DNA from: Coniella vitis
Lineage: Eukaryota; Ascomycota; Sordariomycetes; Diaporthales; Schizoparmaceae
NCBI GenBank assembly: GCA_011317545.1
Contig: WUJK01000002.1
Location: 2,604,001 to 2,668,000, forward strand
Direction of reading: 5' to 3'
Length of the DNA: 64,000 nucleotides
Part shown: positions 1 through 12,141 of the stretch, piece after piece
How positions within the stretch are numbered: position 1 is the stretch's first letter
How the letters are laid out: each line of letters starts with the position of its first letter
Made by a program: the position numbers and the translations under genes
Notes under the pieces: generated by a model
Seen by the model: the letters and a program-made list of their open reading frames with translations, nothing else
What the model was told of the DNA's origin: nothing
Databases searched by the model: none

Positions 1-529
1 GCGGGAGGCGACGCATGTTGCAGTCAGCCAGCCAGCCTTTAAATTCTACGGTTGGGAGCGCTGGGACCGCCGTGAGGAGGCCTGTACTATGGTACTGGCA
101 TGTTTGTTGGTATCGCAGCTGCCACGAGCATCCGACGTCATCCTAGCATGGATTGGGCCTAGAGCTATCCATCCATCTCCATATTGTTTTTGCATCCTCC
201 AGTTACAATCAGGTAGCTCGTTATACATGACCGTACCGCGATACGCAGGCAACAAGCCCCTCCAATCCCTCTGCCAAAACAGCACAGCCGTATTTAAAGT
301 CCACCCAGTGCCCGCCCTTAGCTGTTCTTGTGTCTCTGTCTATCGCTTGTCGTCCCTTGGCCTTCGTGTGCTTCTCCAATTGCAATTGATCGACCCTCTC
401 TTTGCTTGCAAGCGGTCCTTACCCCGCGACAATCAGGCGTAAGAGTCCTCAATCTAACCACATACCCGACGATCACCTGGTTTTCTTGGCTAGACATCCC
501 TCACATCACGTCTTGGGATTGCAGACAAA
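1..529. other. Upstream region of the branching-enzyme gene
   Basis: No gene is recognised here. The last 200 bases are pyrimidine-rich and lead into the ATG at 530, so they probably hold the promoter and 5' leader of the glycogen branching enzyme. Short open frames on both strands have no recognisable protein character. Confidence 0.5.
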
Positions 530-3142
530 ATGGCTGCAGTTGCTGAGCATTCTTCAAATACGCTGGCCACCAATGGTGGGCAGACAGCTCCTCAGGGCGT
601 ACCGACCGATGGAACTGGTGAGTTTACCAAGGAAATAGAGAAACAAGAAGAAGGTCCCTGCGATCCATGGGCACCATTGCTAATCGAATTTAGGTGTGCT
701 TGCCATCGACCCATGGCTGTCCCCATTCCAGGATGCTCTCAAAAGACGCTTTTCTAAGGCCAAGGAATGGATCCAGAAGATTGACGACACCGAAGGCGGA
801 ATTGATAAATTTACAAAGGTGAGCTCTACCGTATTTTGTTCCATAAGACTTAGTGCTAATGTTCATCTAGGGCGCTGATACGTTCGGCCTGCATGTGGAC
901 AGGAACAACAACGTTGTCTACAGAGAATGGGCGCCCAATGCCCAGCAGGCCTTCCTCATTGGAGACTTTAGTGAGTTGCCGTCATTGTGGTCTTTTTGGG
1001 CGACGCTGCTAAATCAAGTGTAGACGGCTGGAACCGAGATTCGCACCCAATGAAGAAAAACGAGTTTGGTGTTTTCGAGCTGGTGGTGCCTGCCAATGGC
1101 GACGGCCAGGTTGCGATTCCTCATAACTCCAAAATCAAGGTGGGCTACCACCTATGCCACGAGTCTTTCTTGCTGGATACTAATGTGTTTAGGCAGATTT
1201 CTATGGTTCTTCCCAATGGAGAGAGGATTGACCGTCTTCCGGCATGGATCAAGTACGTGACTCAAGATCTGTCAGTGTCACCTGCATATGATGCCAGATT
1301 TTGGAATCCTCCGGTTGAGGAAACGTATGTGTTCAAGCACCCTCGACCCAAGAAGCCCAAGAGTGTCCGCGTATACGAGGCACACGTTGGGATTTCCTCC
1401 CCAGAGCTCCGGGTAGCGACATACAAAGAGTTCACCAAGAACATGCTTCCTCGAATCCAAGGACTCGGCTACAATGTCATTCAACTCATGGCTGTCATGG
1501 AGCATGCCTACTACGCCAGCTTTGGGTATCAGGTCAACAACTTTTTTGCCGCAAGCAGTCGGTACGGAACGCCCGAAGACCTGAAGGAGCTCATTGACGT
1601 GGCGCACAGCATGGGGCTGGTCGTCCTCTTGGATGTTGTTCACAGCCACGCTTCGAAGAATGTGCTTGACGGACTAAACGAGTTCGACGGGACTGATCAT
1701 CAATACTTCCACTCTGGAGGCAAGGGCCGCCACGAACAATGGGACAGCCGATTGTTCAACTATGGGCACCATGAGGTGATGCGATTCCTCCTGAGCAACC
1801 TGAGGTTCTGGATGGACGAATATCATTTCGACGGCTTCCGTTTTGATGGTGTGACGAGCATGCTTTATGTCCACCATGGCATGGGAACGTAGGTCATTAA
1901 ACCCCCGTAACCCATTCCGTTCTGGTGCTAATGTCTGCTTTGTAGTGGCTTCTCCGGCGGCTATCATGAGTACTTTGGAGCTGATGTGGATGAGGAAGCT
2001 GTGGTGTACCTTATGGTAGCCAACGAAATGCTGCACGATCTGTACCCAGAATGTATAACCGTAGCCGAAGATGTGTCCGGTATGCCGGCACTAGGCCTCC
2101 CACTGTCTCTGGGGGGCGTGGGTTTCGATTATCGTCTAGCCATGGCCATACCAGACATGTGGATCAAAATCCTCAAGGAACAAAAGGACGAGGACTGGAA
2201 CTTGGGCAATATCTGCTGGACTTTGACCAACCGCCGCCACGGGGAAAAGGCAATTGCCTATTGTGAAAGCCATGACCAGGCGTAAGTTGCATTTTGCACT
2301 TGATCGCAACGCTTACAAGCCCAATGGAACTACGTCGCTGACATTACTTTCGTTCTAGCTTGGTCGGAGACAAGACGCTTATATTCCACCTTTGCGATGC
2401 GGAAATGTACACTAATATGTCCACTCTTACTCCCATGACCCCGGTCATTGCCCGTGGTATGGCATTGCACAAGATGATCCGCCTCCTTACGCATTCACTA
2501 GGCGGCGAGGGGTATCTCAACTTTGAAGGCAATGAATTTGGCCATCCAGAATGGCTCGACTTTCCTCGCGAGGGCAACAACAACTCCTTTTGGTATGCAA
2601 GGCGACAACTGAACCTCACCGACGACAAGCTGCTCCGCTATCAGTTTTTGGACAATTTTGACCGGCTCATGAACCTTTGCGAGGAACAATATGGCTGGCT
2701 GCGTTCTCCACAGGCATATATCTCGCTCAAACATGAGGGTGACAAGGTCATCGTTTTCGAGCGGGCTGGGTTGGTCTTCATTTTCAACTTTCACCCAACC
2801 AACAGTTACACGGATTACCGCATCGGTATCGAAGTGCCAGGAACATACAAGATCGTGTTGAACACCGATGCCAAGGAAGTGGGCGGGTTCAGTTCGATAG
2901 ATGAGGGTGCACGATTTTCGTGAGTAGTAACTGTTGCCCCAAACTGCTCGCTTTGACGAGGACTAATTGAGTAACAGTACAACGCCAATGGAATGGAACA
3001 ACCGCAAAAACTGGACACATATTTACATTCCTGCTCGAAGCGCAATTGTAAGTTTAGAACATCTGATGAATGGTTGCAAGTCCCGTGCTGACAACCCGTG
3101 TAGGTTCTTGGTCTGGAATCTTCTGGTACTCAGGCTTCGTAG
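530..3142 (+). CDS. GLC3: 1,4-alpha-glucan (glycogen) branching enzyme, GH13
   Basis: The enzyme cuts alpha-1,4 glucan chains and re-attaches them through alpha-1,6 bonds, making the branches of glycogen in the cytosol. Exons as read: 530-617, 694-818, 871-970, 1024-1139, 1197-1888, 1946-2281, 2359-2919, 2978-3047 and 3104-3142. They join in frame to 708 aa, the usual size of eukaryotic branching enzymes. An N-terminal CBM48-type region (REWAPNAQQAFLIGDFNGW) precedes the GH13 barrel. GH13 motifs are clear: DVVHSH, the nucleophile region FRFDGVTSM (Asp360), the acid/base region VAEDVSG (Glu415) and ESHDQA (Asp484). The C-terminal all-beta domain is present. The fourth intron (1140-1196, 57 nt) is in frame without a stop, so its removal rests on homology (SKIK joined to ISMVLPNG), on a CTAAT branch-like site and on the AG acceptor. 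Family identity is certain; the exact borders of the small exons are slightly less so. Confidence 0.96.
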
Positions 3143-3924
3143 CCCGGTCGTTGATGCACGAGCAAAGCCTATAGCAGCGGATGCGCCGTGACGCGCATTC
3201 CTGGACTGAGGGTGTCACCATGATTTACGCCCAAACCAATCTATTGCGAACCCAGCTTTGAGATGGAGTTTGGTGGCCGGGGGCGGGGCAAGCAGCGCGG
3301 ATGAGGGAAGATAGCAATTAGGAAGGGGAAATCCATAAACTTATTGGAGTCACTTGCAGATGTTGAGAACAAGCATCTCAAATATGTGTTTATTTGACTG
3401 GTATAATATGGTGTAAATCCTTAGCAGTATCGTGAAGATTGCACGAAGCGGCTTTGCAAGCAAGCTGTGAGGAGACCGGTAAAACCAGGCCGGTATACAA
3501 TATCCCGGTCTTAGCCGCACATCTCGCGGAGTGGGACAACCAGACTTGCCACCGCCAGCCTCTCGACCCTGCACTGTAAGCACACGGCTGCGATGAAGAC
3601 AGCAATGTATCTCGCAAAGGGGTTGTTGTTCGAAAAGAAAGACGTGCCATGAGGGAGGTAGTTGTCACGGTAAAACAGATCAGAATGCTCATGCTGTTTT
3701 TGCGCTTTTAGCTAGAGATGGGGGCGAGACCCGGTTATTCCCGCGTCACGTGGGCGGCGCCAACCTACAGAGCTCCAGTTCCCTGCCAGCAGCCAGCGAG
3801 GAGCGAGGAGCTTTGGTCTGCCGCTCCCTCCAAGGTTTTCTCGGAACGTCTCAATTTCTTCCCTCAACCCGAACAAGCACCCACCTCCACACCCATCAGA
3901 AGTCGTTCTTCAATATCTGGAAAG
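3143..3924. other. Intergenic, terminator of GLC3 and promoter of ATP2
   Basis: This tandem intergenic gap of 782 bases has no supported gene. It should hold the 3' end of the branching-enzyme transcript and the ATP2 promoter. A CACGTG core within TCACGTGGG lies 178 bases upstream of the ATP2 ATG. Confidence 0.5.
3747..3752. promoter_or_regulatory. CACGTG E-box-like site upstream of ATP2
   Basis: A perfect CACGTG palindrome in the context GTCACGTGGG stands in the ATP2 promoter region. Such cores bind bHLH factors (Cbf1 type) in yeasts and fungi. That it functions here is inference from sequence and position only. Confidence 0.3.
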
Positions 3925-6010
3925 ATGTTCAAGAGGTCAGCAAATACCCTTTTCTTAACTTTTCGACATGGCTACGCCTTCATCAGGCCTAATTGGGCCC
4001 TGTGAGGCCTCACCCTGGCTTGACGTCGCCGGCCAAATGAGGCACAGAGGCAGACCAGCATCGCTAACCAACATTTTCCCGCAGCGGCATCAAGTCCTTT
4101 GCCCGCGCCAGGCCAACCTTCGTGGCTGCCTCCGCCGCGAGGCATGCTGCCCGGCCTTCCCTGTTCCGATCCTCCATTGCTAGCCGGTTCGCCTCGACGT
4201 CGAGTGTCGGCGATGGCAAGATCTACCAGGTACGACTTGCTCCTCATCGCGCGACGCGACCCTCGCTGCGACCCCAGCTAACAAAATACCTCAACAGGTC
4301 ATTGGTGCCGTCGTGGACGGTCAGTCAACCCATCTTTCCCCCAACGATCGCGGAGCCAACGGCAATAGCTCTCTGCGCGCCATCGACCGTCGTTGCTGAC
4401 ATGCACTCCCAGTGAAATTCGACACGGCCAAGCTCCCTCCCATCCTGAACGCCCTGGAGACGACCAACAACAACCAGAAGCTTGTGCTCGAGGTTGCCGT
4501 ACGTACCTCAGACGCACCCAAGCGCTCCATTCGACACAATCGTTCTCTGAAATAATGCTAATCATCATTCTAGCAACACTTGGGTGAGAATGTCGTTCGT
4601 TGCATTGCCATGGACGGTGAGTAGTAATGAGATCACTGTCATGTTCACGACCAAAAAATTCCGATATACTAACGGGATTCATTAGGTACCGAGGGTCTAG
4701 TCCGTGGTGCCAAGGCTCACGACACCGGTGCCCCCATCACCATCCCCGTTGGCCCTGCTACCCTTGGTCGTATCATTAACGTCACCGGTGACCCCATTGA
4801 CGAGCGTGGTCCCATCAAGACTGACAAGTTCCTGCCCATCCACGCCGAGGCTCCCGAGTTCACTGAGCAATCCACGACCGCCGAGATTCTCGTCACTGGT
4901 ATCAAGGTCGTCGACCTGCTCGCCCCCTACGCCCGTGGTGGAAAGATTGGTCTCTTCGGTGGTGCCGGTGTCGGCAAGACTGTCTTCATTCAGGAGCTGA
5001 TCAACAACATCGCCAAGGCCCACGGTGGTTACTCTGTCTTCACCGGTGTCGGCGAGCGGACCCGTGAGGGTAACGATTTGTACCACGAAATGCAGGAGAC
5101 CTCCGTCATTCAGCTGGATGGCGAGTCCAAGGTCGCCCTGGTGTTCGGTCAGATGAACGAGCCTCCGGGAGCCCGTGCCCGTGTTGCTCTGACTGGTCTC
5201 ACTGTTGCCGAGTACTTCCGTGACCAGGAGGGTCAGGACGGTATGTGTGACCCTTTATCTAACGCCTCGCACTGAGTAGTTCGCCTCGAATTCCGTACTG
5301 ACTGGTGTTCGCTAGTGCTTCTCTTCATCGACAACATTTTCCGTTTCACTCAGGCCGGTTCCGAGGTGTCTGCCCTGCTAGGTCGTATTCCCTCTGCCGT
5401 CGGTTACCAGCCCACTCTCGCCGTCGACATGGGTGGTATGCAGGAGCGTATCACCACCACCACCAAGGGTTCTATTACCTCCGTCCAGGCCGTGTACGTG
5501 CCTGCTGATGATTTGACTGACCCTGCCCCTGCCACCACCTTCGCTCACTTGGACGCCACCACTGTCTTGTCCCGTGGTATCTCCGAGCTGGGTATCTACC
5601 CCGCCGTCGACCCTCTTGACTCCAAGTCTCGTATGCTGGACCCCCGTGTCGTTGGACAGGAGCACTACGAGACCGCCACCCGTGTGCAGCAGATCCTCCA
5701 GGAGTACAAGTCCCTGCAGGACATCATTGCCATTCTGGGTATGGACGAACTTTCCGAGGCTGATAAGCTCACTGTCGAGCGTGCCCGTAAGATCCAGCGT
5801 TTCCTGTCGCAGCCCTTCACCGTCGCCCAGGTTTTCACTGGTATCGAGGGTAAGCTGGTTGACCTCAAGGACACCATTGCCTCTTTCAAGGCTATCCTGG
5901 CTGGTGAGGGTGATGACCTGCCTGAGGGTGCTTTCTACATGGTTGGTGACTTTGCCTCGGCTCGGGCAAAGGGTGAGAAGATTCTGGCGGATCTGGAGAA
6001 GGGCAACTAA
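3925..6010 (+). CDS. ATP2: ATP synthase F1 subunit beta, mitochondrial
   Basis: This is the catalytic beta subunit of the mitochondrial F1 ATP synthase, which makes ATP from ADP and phosphate on the matrix side of the inner membrane. Exons as read: 3925-3935, 4085-4229, 4298-4319, 4413-4498, 4574-4616, 4686-5240 and 5316-6010, giving 518 aa as expected. Residues 1 to about 45 are Arg/Ser/Ala-rich, a typical mitochondrial presequence, and the mature part begins near GKIYQVIGAVVD. Visible motifs are the P-loop GGAGVGKT (about 193-200), the DELSEAD-type loop (MDELSEAD), Walker B LLFIDNIF (about 289-296) and the alpha/beta signature PAVDPLDSKS (about 382). The first coding exon is only 11 nt, and its donor GTCAGC is weak, but the joined frame (MFKSGIKSF) matches other fungal ATP2 starts. 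Codon use is strongly biased to C-ending codons, as in highly expressed fungal genes. Confidence 0.98.
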
Positions 6011-6633
6011 GGCGGTTGTGTTTGCACTGTAGAATAAAAGGGAGGGTTATTTTTGCATGGGAAAAAGTAAAAAAGAATGCCCGTGTATAGATGCCACGAC
6101 TGAGTTCCACGAGGTTGTCAAGCGCAGCTCAATCAATTTCTCCTTTGTGAAGTGTACTAACATCCACTGTATCAATTTTCGGTTAAACCGTCTTATGTGC
6201 ATATTTTATGTGGTCGGAGAGGATCTTCTCTAGAGATTCACGGTGTGCTGAAGTACTGTATAGGCTATTGGCGGCGTGTATGCGAGGACGTTCAAGGTGT
6301 AGCTGCATCAGTGAGAAGATTCAAGGCTGTACTGTCCAATCTAAGCATAACGCCACCATAACTGCAGGCTTCTGGATGATCAAACCGCTTGAGCAGAATT
6401 GTGGACTTACTATTACTAACCCTGGACTGGAAGGGGTTATTGAACAAGTCACTTGTTGGAGGCATCTTACTACATAAGTCTTACAAACACATAAAAGACA
6501 CATATGTAGAAGAAGCTGCTTTGTATAAGATTTAAATTGCCCAACATACGGATGTAACAGCCATCGAGTGAACACTTTTTGAGTTTGTGTTGTGCGTCTT
6601 GTCTTCCTCCTCGTTCGAGTACGTCAGCCTTAC
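6011..6633. other. Convergent intergenic region, ATP2 / AAA ATPase
   Basis: The gap lies between two converging genes. An AATAAA-like signal (GAATAAAAG at about 6032) just after the ATP2 stop may serve as its polyadenylation signal. Nothing else is recognised. Confidence 0.4.
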
Positions 6634-9493
6634 TTAGTTATTCCGCACCCGCACCTCCTCTGAGCTAGTCGTAGAAGGAACAACTTCAAACCCAATGTGA
6701 CTCTTCTTCTTCTTCCTCCGCGCATCACCATATTGCGCATCGAATTTGCGAAGCGCCTTAAGACTCTCCATGTCCTCGGATATACTAGCCGTAATGTCCT
6801 TAAGCGCCTTGTCAAAGTGGCGCCGTGTTAAGACACGCTTCTCTTGCAGCTCGTGGTCGCCTGATGCTTCTCCGGTGACTTGAATAGGGTGCGCAGCAAG
6901 CTGCTCCTTGACAGCCTCCATGGCGGCCGCTACGGCCAGACTTTTGAGATCAGAGCCGCTATATAGTTCCGTCTGGGCGGCCAGCTTGTCAAGGGACACA
7001 GAGTCGTCGAGCTCTTCACCTCGCAGCAATGACTGAAGAATGGCGAGTCGCGCGTCCTTAAGCGGTAAGTCCACCAGTATACGCCGTGGCAGTCGGCGGA
7101 GGACCGCCTCGTCCATGTCTTGAGGCCTATTTGTGGAGACGAGGATGAATATTTGTTGTGTATTTATCGAGTTAGTGAGTCCGTCCCACTCGCGTAGGAA
7201 TTGATTGATGGTTTCCCTGTAGCCACCTCGGTTTGGTTGTCGCCCCCTCGAACCGAGGAGAGAGTCGGCTTCGTCCAAAAAGACGACCATAGGGGACATC
7301 TTTCGAGCCAAGGAAAAGACAGCTCGGACGTTTTTCTCGCTCTATTGTAAAGCACGTCAGCATTGACAAGATACAGCCAGGCTTTCATCGGAAAGGAAGA
7401 TAATATATCGGAAGACTGACATTGCCAACCCACATGTCGTTGATCGAAGCTGCGGATATTTCTAGCATATTCGCTCCACTCCCCTTGGCAAGAGCTTTCG
7501 CCATCAGGGTCTTGCCTGTTCCTGGGGGTCCGTACAATAGCGCCCCATGAATACGTTCGCGAGCAAGGATCCCGTACGAAAACGCTTTGGGATGTCGGAG
7601 AGAAAGAGTCGTCAGTGAGACAAGAGATTCTCGGACGTCGGGTGGTGCAATCACGTCCTCGAAACTGGTGTGAATATCCTCGACATTGACTAGGCCAGAT
7701 AGAAGCTTCTTTTCCTCATCGTCCAGATCCATGTCCTTGGGATTCTTGCGCGTACTAGTCGGGACATCAGACAAAGGTTGACCAAGGGTAATCAAATCTT
7801 CGAGCATGGATGCAGCCGCTGGTTTGGCACCTGTAAGTGGCTTGCTTGGTGGCACGCCGCCGAGGCCAAGTATCGAAGCGCGTACTTCATCCACTCGCTT
7901 CATATGCTTTAGTGCTTCAGCAAGAGTCACAATGTTGAGCGGCCCATCATTGCCTCGATGAAGTCCAAGAGCCTGGGTAACAAGTCTGTATACCCAATGA
8001 TTGGAGCATATCGACCCTGAAAGAGCCGAGGCCAGATCTTGCACTGCGCTATTGGATGCCACCGTGTCGTCCTCCGGTGACAAGTCCACATGCGTGAAAT
8101 CAATTTTCAGGCATTTCAGCATCCATTCAATGTTGAGCAGATTATCATAAAAGTAATCAACTCTTTGCCACTCCTTGAGCTCAGGCAGGCTGTCTGGTTT
8201 GACTGAAGTCACTATTGGGTAGCACTCCTGCTCACTGAGTTCCTTCACCTTGGCGTGCCATTCGGCAGAAGCGCTTCCATCGTTAGAAACAGAGCCAACA
8301 ATGATGATCTCTGCGTCATCCTGCCACCGGCGATCAGCAATTGTTCGAAGTCTCTTGACGATTGACGCGCCTTCTGGCGTCATTGCCAGTTCAACATAGT
8401 TATGAATATGGATGATGATGCGTTCCGGTTCGCTCGGAGGCCTATTTTCAGTCTTTCTTTTGGTTCTTGCGGCATTGATTATCTCCTTGACAATGTGCGT
8501 CAACTTGAGATCGTCCCAGGTGGCACGGTCATCAGCCGGTTGTAGGAGCTTCATAACGCTAATTCCCCTTAGAACAACCTCATCATCACCTCCAGGATTG
8601 GAGGATGTGGTAGACGCTGAGCGCCCGTTGGCTTGGGCTGCAAAATAGCCCAGCATCGACATGTTGCCCCGGCCAAAGTAAAGAGTCGAGCCCAGATACG
8701 GTGCCACGATCTTTGCCAGTGTTGCAGCATTCAAGTGTATGACATCCGCCTCAAGTTCCTTGCCAACATGGTCGATTATTTCTTCTGCAAGATGGCTGCC
8801 CTTGTAGTTGTGCACATAAAGCAGGGAAATTGGCCTACGCTTCGGATCTTTTGTTGCTCGTATCAAAGGGGCGTAGGCGTCGAGTTCGGCGGCGAGGGTC
8901 GACACGAGTTCCTTGCCCACAACGAGGGCTGGATGTTTGTCCTCCCCCATCGATGCATCACCCCATATGTCACTGAGACCATGAGCTGCATCCGAGGCAG
9001 TCCGTGATGGCTGTAGCAAGGCACGTACCCGGTTCCAGGTTTTCGTGCTTGTGGATGTATTCGGGCCTCGGATCTGGACATGCTCATCTAGGAACCAGTC
9101 AGGGAGCACGACTGGGGGCAGCCCTTTGCCATTGGTGCCGCTGTTACTCGATCTTCCGCGGCCAGTGTGAGTTGTGAACAGTGGCGATTGCTTCTTCGTC
9201 TCGGGTGTGCTTTCGGTCGTCTCAGCGTTGTCCGCGGACGCAGGACTCGTATAATCGCCCTTGTCCTTGCTTTCTTCATTTTCGTGTCCCTCTAACTTGT
9301 CGTCGGGTTTGCTTGACATAAATCGCGTCTGGAATCTGTCGGACAAGGCGACTGGCTGCGCTCTTGCACCCGACGCCCGCGGTCCCGAGTAGCCAAACGG
9401 ACGCGCAGGGGCGAGGGCATTCGCAAGCGCTGGCACCTGCGTCCATGTCCAGAGACATCGCGCTGCAGGTGAGCGACCCGCTACAGCATGCAT
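6634..9493 (-). CDS. Mitochondrial-type AAA ATPase
   Basis: Exons 7421-9493 and 6634-7341 (minus strand) join in frame to 926 aa. One AAA+ module sits at the C-terminus: Walker A GPPGTGKT (655-662, Lys661), Walker B VVFLDEAD (Asp714-Glu715), and a sensor/arginine region STNRPQDMDEAVLRRLPRR typical of the Msp1/katanin/spastin class. The first 70 residues are rich in Arg, Ala and Ser (for example FQTRFMSS), as in a mitochondrial targeting peptide, so matrix or inner-membrane localisation is likely. Residues about 100-560 form a long region without a motif I recognise. It may bind substrate or adaptor. The second exon continues MWVGN with SEKNVRAVF, the expected order in the AAA fold. The start at 9493 is not certain because the frame stays open upstream. 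Precise substrate unknown. Confidence 0.88.
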
Positions 9494-9938
9494 TCGGGCG
9501 TGGTCGAGGGAGAAGCGAGAATCCCAGTGACCATCTCGAGATTGACAAGGTCGGAAGGGTTCAAAGCTTCGATGCGGGCTTCTTCGGGGCTAAGCAAAGC
9601 CTGGGCGTCTGTATCGATACGGCAAGGTACTCACTGTGTGTACGTCGTTGTACTATGGAAATGTCAGGCACTTTTAGCGCCTGTGTCGAAATAATGGACC
9701 CCTGCTCTCAACGCGCATCTGGACAGACTGCAAAAGTACCATCACAGAAGGCCGTCCTTAGGCTTTAAAGAGCCCAAGTAGATACTGAGATTCTAGTGCT
9801 AGATATGGACAATTGCACAGAACGAGCACTTGAATTTTTGTGAAACAAGCTTCTAGCGCGAGGCCTTGTTTCGACTTCAATGCCTGTGCGACCTACAAAG
9901 AAACGCGTGTAGCTTAGGAAAGCAGCTAGGTATCTACG

Positions 9939-9947
9939 TACATAGTA
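9939..9947. repeat. TACATAGTA dispersed motif, single copy
   Basis: This is one exact copy of the nine-base motif found 26 times between genes in this window. Here it is extended to the quasi-palindrome GTACATAGTAC (9938-9948). Function unknown. Confidence 0.6.
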
Positions 9948-9995
9948 CACGCAGGCAGTGTGAATGGTGAACTTGGCTTGTTATCTTTCTGCTTC

Positions 9996-10011
9996 TTTTT
10001 TTTTTTTTTTT
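9996..10011 (+). repeat. Poly-T tract (16 T)
   Basis: An uninterrupted run of 16 T followed by CC and TTTTT. It lies about 130 bases beyond the TFB1 stop codon and reads as poly-A on the TFB1 strand. Confidence 0.9.
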
Positions 10012-10136
10012 CCTTTTTCGTTTTTATATTTTGCTTCGGTCATCACCACTATGTGGCCAGGACCAGGCGTTATCCTCGAGGTCCGTCCATGAGCACTCAT
10101 CGACCCAAACTTAGCGCCTCGGTCAAAGATGACAGC

Positions 10137-12141
10137 TCAATCATTTTCCGTCGACATGGTAATACCTTCAGCTGCTAGGACAGTCTTGTACAGTCTCTGT
10201 GCCTTTTCGAGAGCCGTAACAGAAGGCTTTAAAAGGGTGAGGATCGCCTCACGCCCGCCACCAATGTCTTTCAAATGCAATTTGGTCCCCGTGGCTTTAT
10301 AATGAGCCACATTAATCGCTCTTTGTTCCTCCATGCGTGCCTTGCGTGCCTGTTCTGCTTCCTCTCCGATAGCGTTGATGCGATCCAGAGATCTTCGCAA
10401 CGACTCTGCATGGTAGCCCAACTCTTGAGCTCTGTCAGGATCGCCCGAGAGAAATGCATCCCAAAAATGCTTCAGAAACTCGGTCGTAGTACCATTGGTG
10501 AGCTTGGCCTTTTCAGCCAGATCTTTTGGTACGCCCAGAGGCATCGTATCGTCTGAACTGTGGCCGTAGAGCTCAGCGCGACTTTGCGCCAGTCCGTCCA
10601 TTATTTGTTTCTCTGCCGCCTTTCTCGCGGCTCGAGATCCTACATGCGGCTTCTTGGGGGTATCTTCATCCTCGTCGCTACCATCATCGATTCCAATACC
10701 GGCATGAAGGTTCACGCCGCCACCCTTGTCCACCCGCAGAGTCTCGAGGTCTGTCGCGATGTCCTTGAGCACCTCTGCTGGAATCTGCTTCTCGTAGACC
10801 TCATTCGGCGCAGCGGTGGCAGTCGTCTGGTCGAGGAAAAAGCGGCTCTGTTCCTTGATATTAAGAATGACTCTGTTTTCTTCGGCACCACCACCCAAGT
10901 CACGCAAGGTCAATTCTCGCCATGTAGCATCATCCATGCCTTGTGCTGCCTCTGGGTCTCCATCCGTAGGCGCAACGTTGGACAAGAGTCTCTCGCTTGT
11001 TGCATTCAAAACTTGTATTATGGGCACGTTCTTTCTTGGGCGCATCTCGACATCCTTGCGGTTGCCGCTCTTCACACCTCCCTGGTTTTCTTCATTGCCT
11101 TCTACATCAATGATATGAGGAACATGCTGAGCGCCGATACGTGTAGCGTAGGAGGTGTGGTCCTCAGCGGCATCGTATTTGTCAAAGATGGGATCTCGCC
11201 TATCGGTATCTGCTACACGCTCACCCTTGAGCTGCTTGCATAACCTGGATAAGAAGAAGCGCGACCAGAATTCAGTCTCGTTGAGTGGTTTCGGCACATT
11301 CTCATTATAGGCTCGCTTGACGACGGGATGCTGGTTGAAGATTTGAAGGACCTGGGTCTTGTCTATTGCCAGCTGGAACGACTCCTGACCGGTTTCAGCA
11401 TCCTGGGTGGCTTTGGTCTTCATAGTGGGGAGCACATTGTAAGCACCACGTTGCTGATTGCTCTCAATTGCGTGAGCGCGCAGCAGGTTGGTACGGGTGG
11501 ACCAGAACTGCCTATTGAATTGAGCCCTCCCTATGCTGTCGGGTTTGTTGGCCAGAGCATCACGATAGGTCTGATGCAAGTCTGCATTCTGCTTAAGGAG
11601 CGAGGCCTGCAGCTCGATGTCCATGACTAGGTGGTTGTCATCGAAGAGGCGGGCAGCTGCCGCCGCCTTTGCGTTGGCCACAGAAGTCGGCGTCCCATTG
11701 GTGGTGACTGCTGTAGCATCGTCCGCAGGCTTGGGCAAAGCAGAATCCGTGGCCCGCAAGTCGGCCATCAGGCGAGAAAGCAGATCCTTCACGGCATTAG
11801 CTTCGGAACGGGCATTCTCTGGAGAGTTAAAGTGGAAAAGGTAAGTAATGGGATCAGCGCCTTGTGTAGATGGCCGCTCAAAGATCTTCAGCATGACCTT
11901 GGGGTTCGTGTCTGGGGTTTGTTGCAAATCTGGTGTCACAAGTCAGCTGCTAGGGCGGCCAGGAGCACAGGTGAGTTGAGGGCGCAGATGAGGGCTTACT
12001 TGTGATGTTCGCAATGCTGAGAGAGACGGTCGGCTGGCCAGTGCCGGGCAGAGGCGTCCAGGTAATGGCGGCCTGACCGTCGGTGATGGCGAGGATGCCA
12101 TCCTTTTTCTTGAAGGCGGCTCTGCCCTGGGGCAATGCCAT
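10137..12141 (-). CDS. TFB1: TFIIH core subunit TFB1 (p62)
   Basis: This is a structural subunit of general transcription factor TFIIH, acting in the nucleus in promoter opening and nucleotide excision repair. Exons 12000-12141 and 10137-11929 join in frame to 644 aa. The joined N-terminus (MALPQGRAAFKKKDGILAIT, then ITN-LQQTPDTNPKVMLKIF) is the PH-like domain that binds acidic activation domains and TFIIE. Two BSD domains follow: one around DNHLVMDIELQASLLKQN to FNRQFWSTR, the other around NETEFWSRFFLSRLCKQLKG. The C-terminal region ends with a helical part (LLKPSVTALEKAQRLYK). The 70-base intron interrupts the PH domain. The start is fixed by the conserved MALPQG start; the frame runs on upstream through low-complexity codons from a purine tract, which I treat as 5' leader. 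Length fits fungal TFB1. Confidence 0.93.

Larger units (their letters stand above)
9494..10136. other. Tandem intergenic region, AAA ATPase / TFB1
   Basis: This holds the promoter of the minus-strand AAA gene and the 3' end of TFB1. It contains one TACATAGTA motif (9939-9947) and a run of 16 T (9996-10011). Two frames stay open just upstream of the AAA start, which makes the true 5' exon uncertain. Confidence 0.4.

Noticed and set aside
10560..11243. 227-codon + strand frame within TFB1
   Set aside because: It is an antisense shadow of the TFB1 coding sequence.
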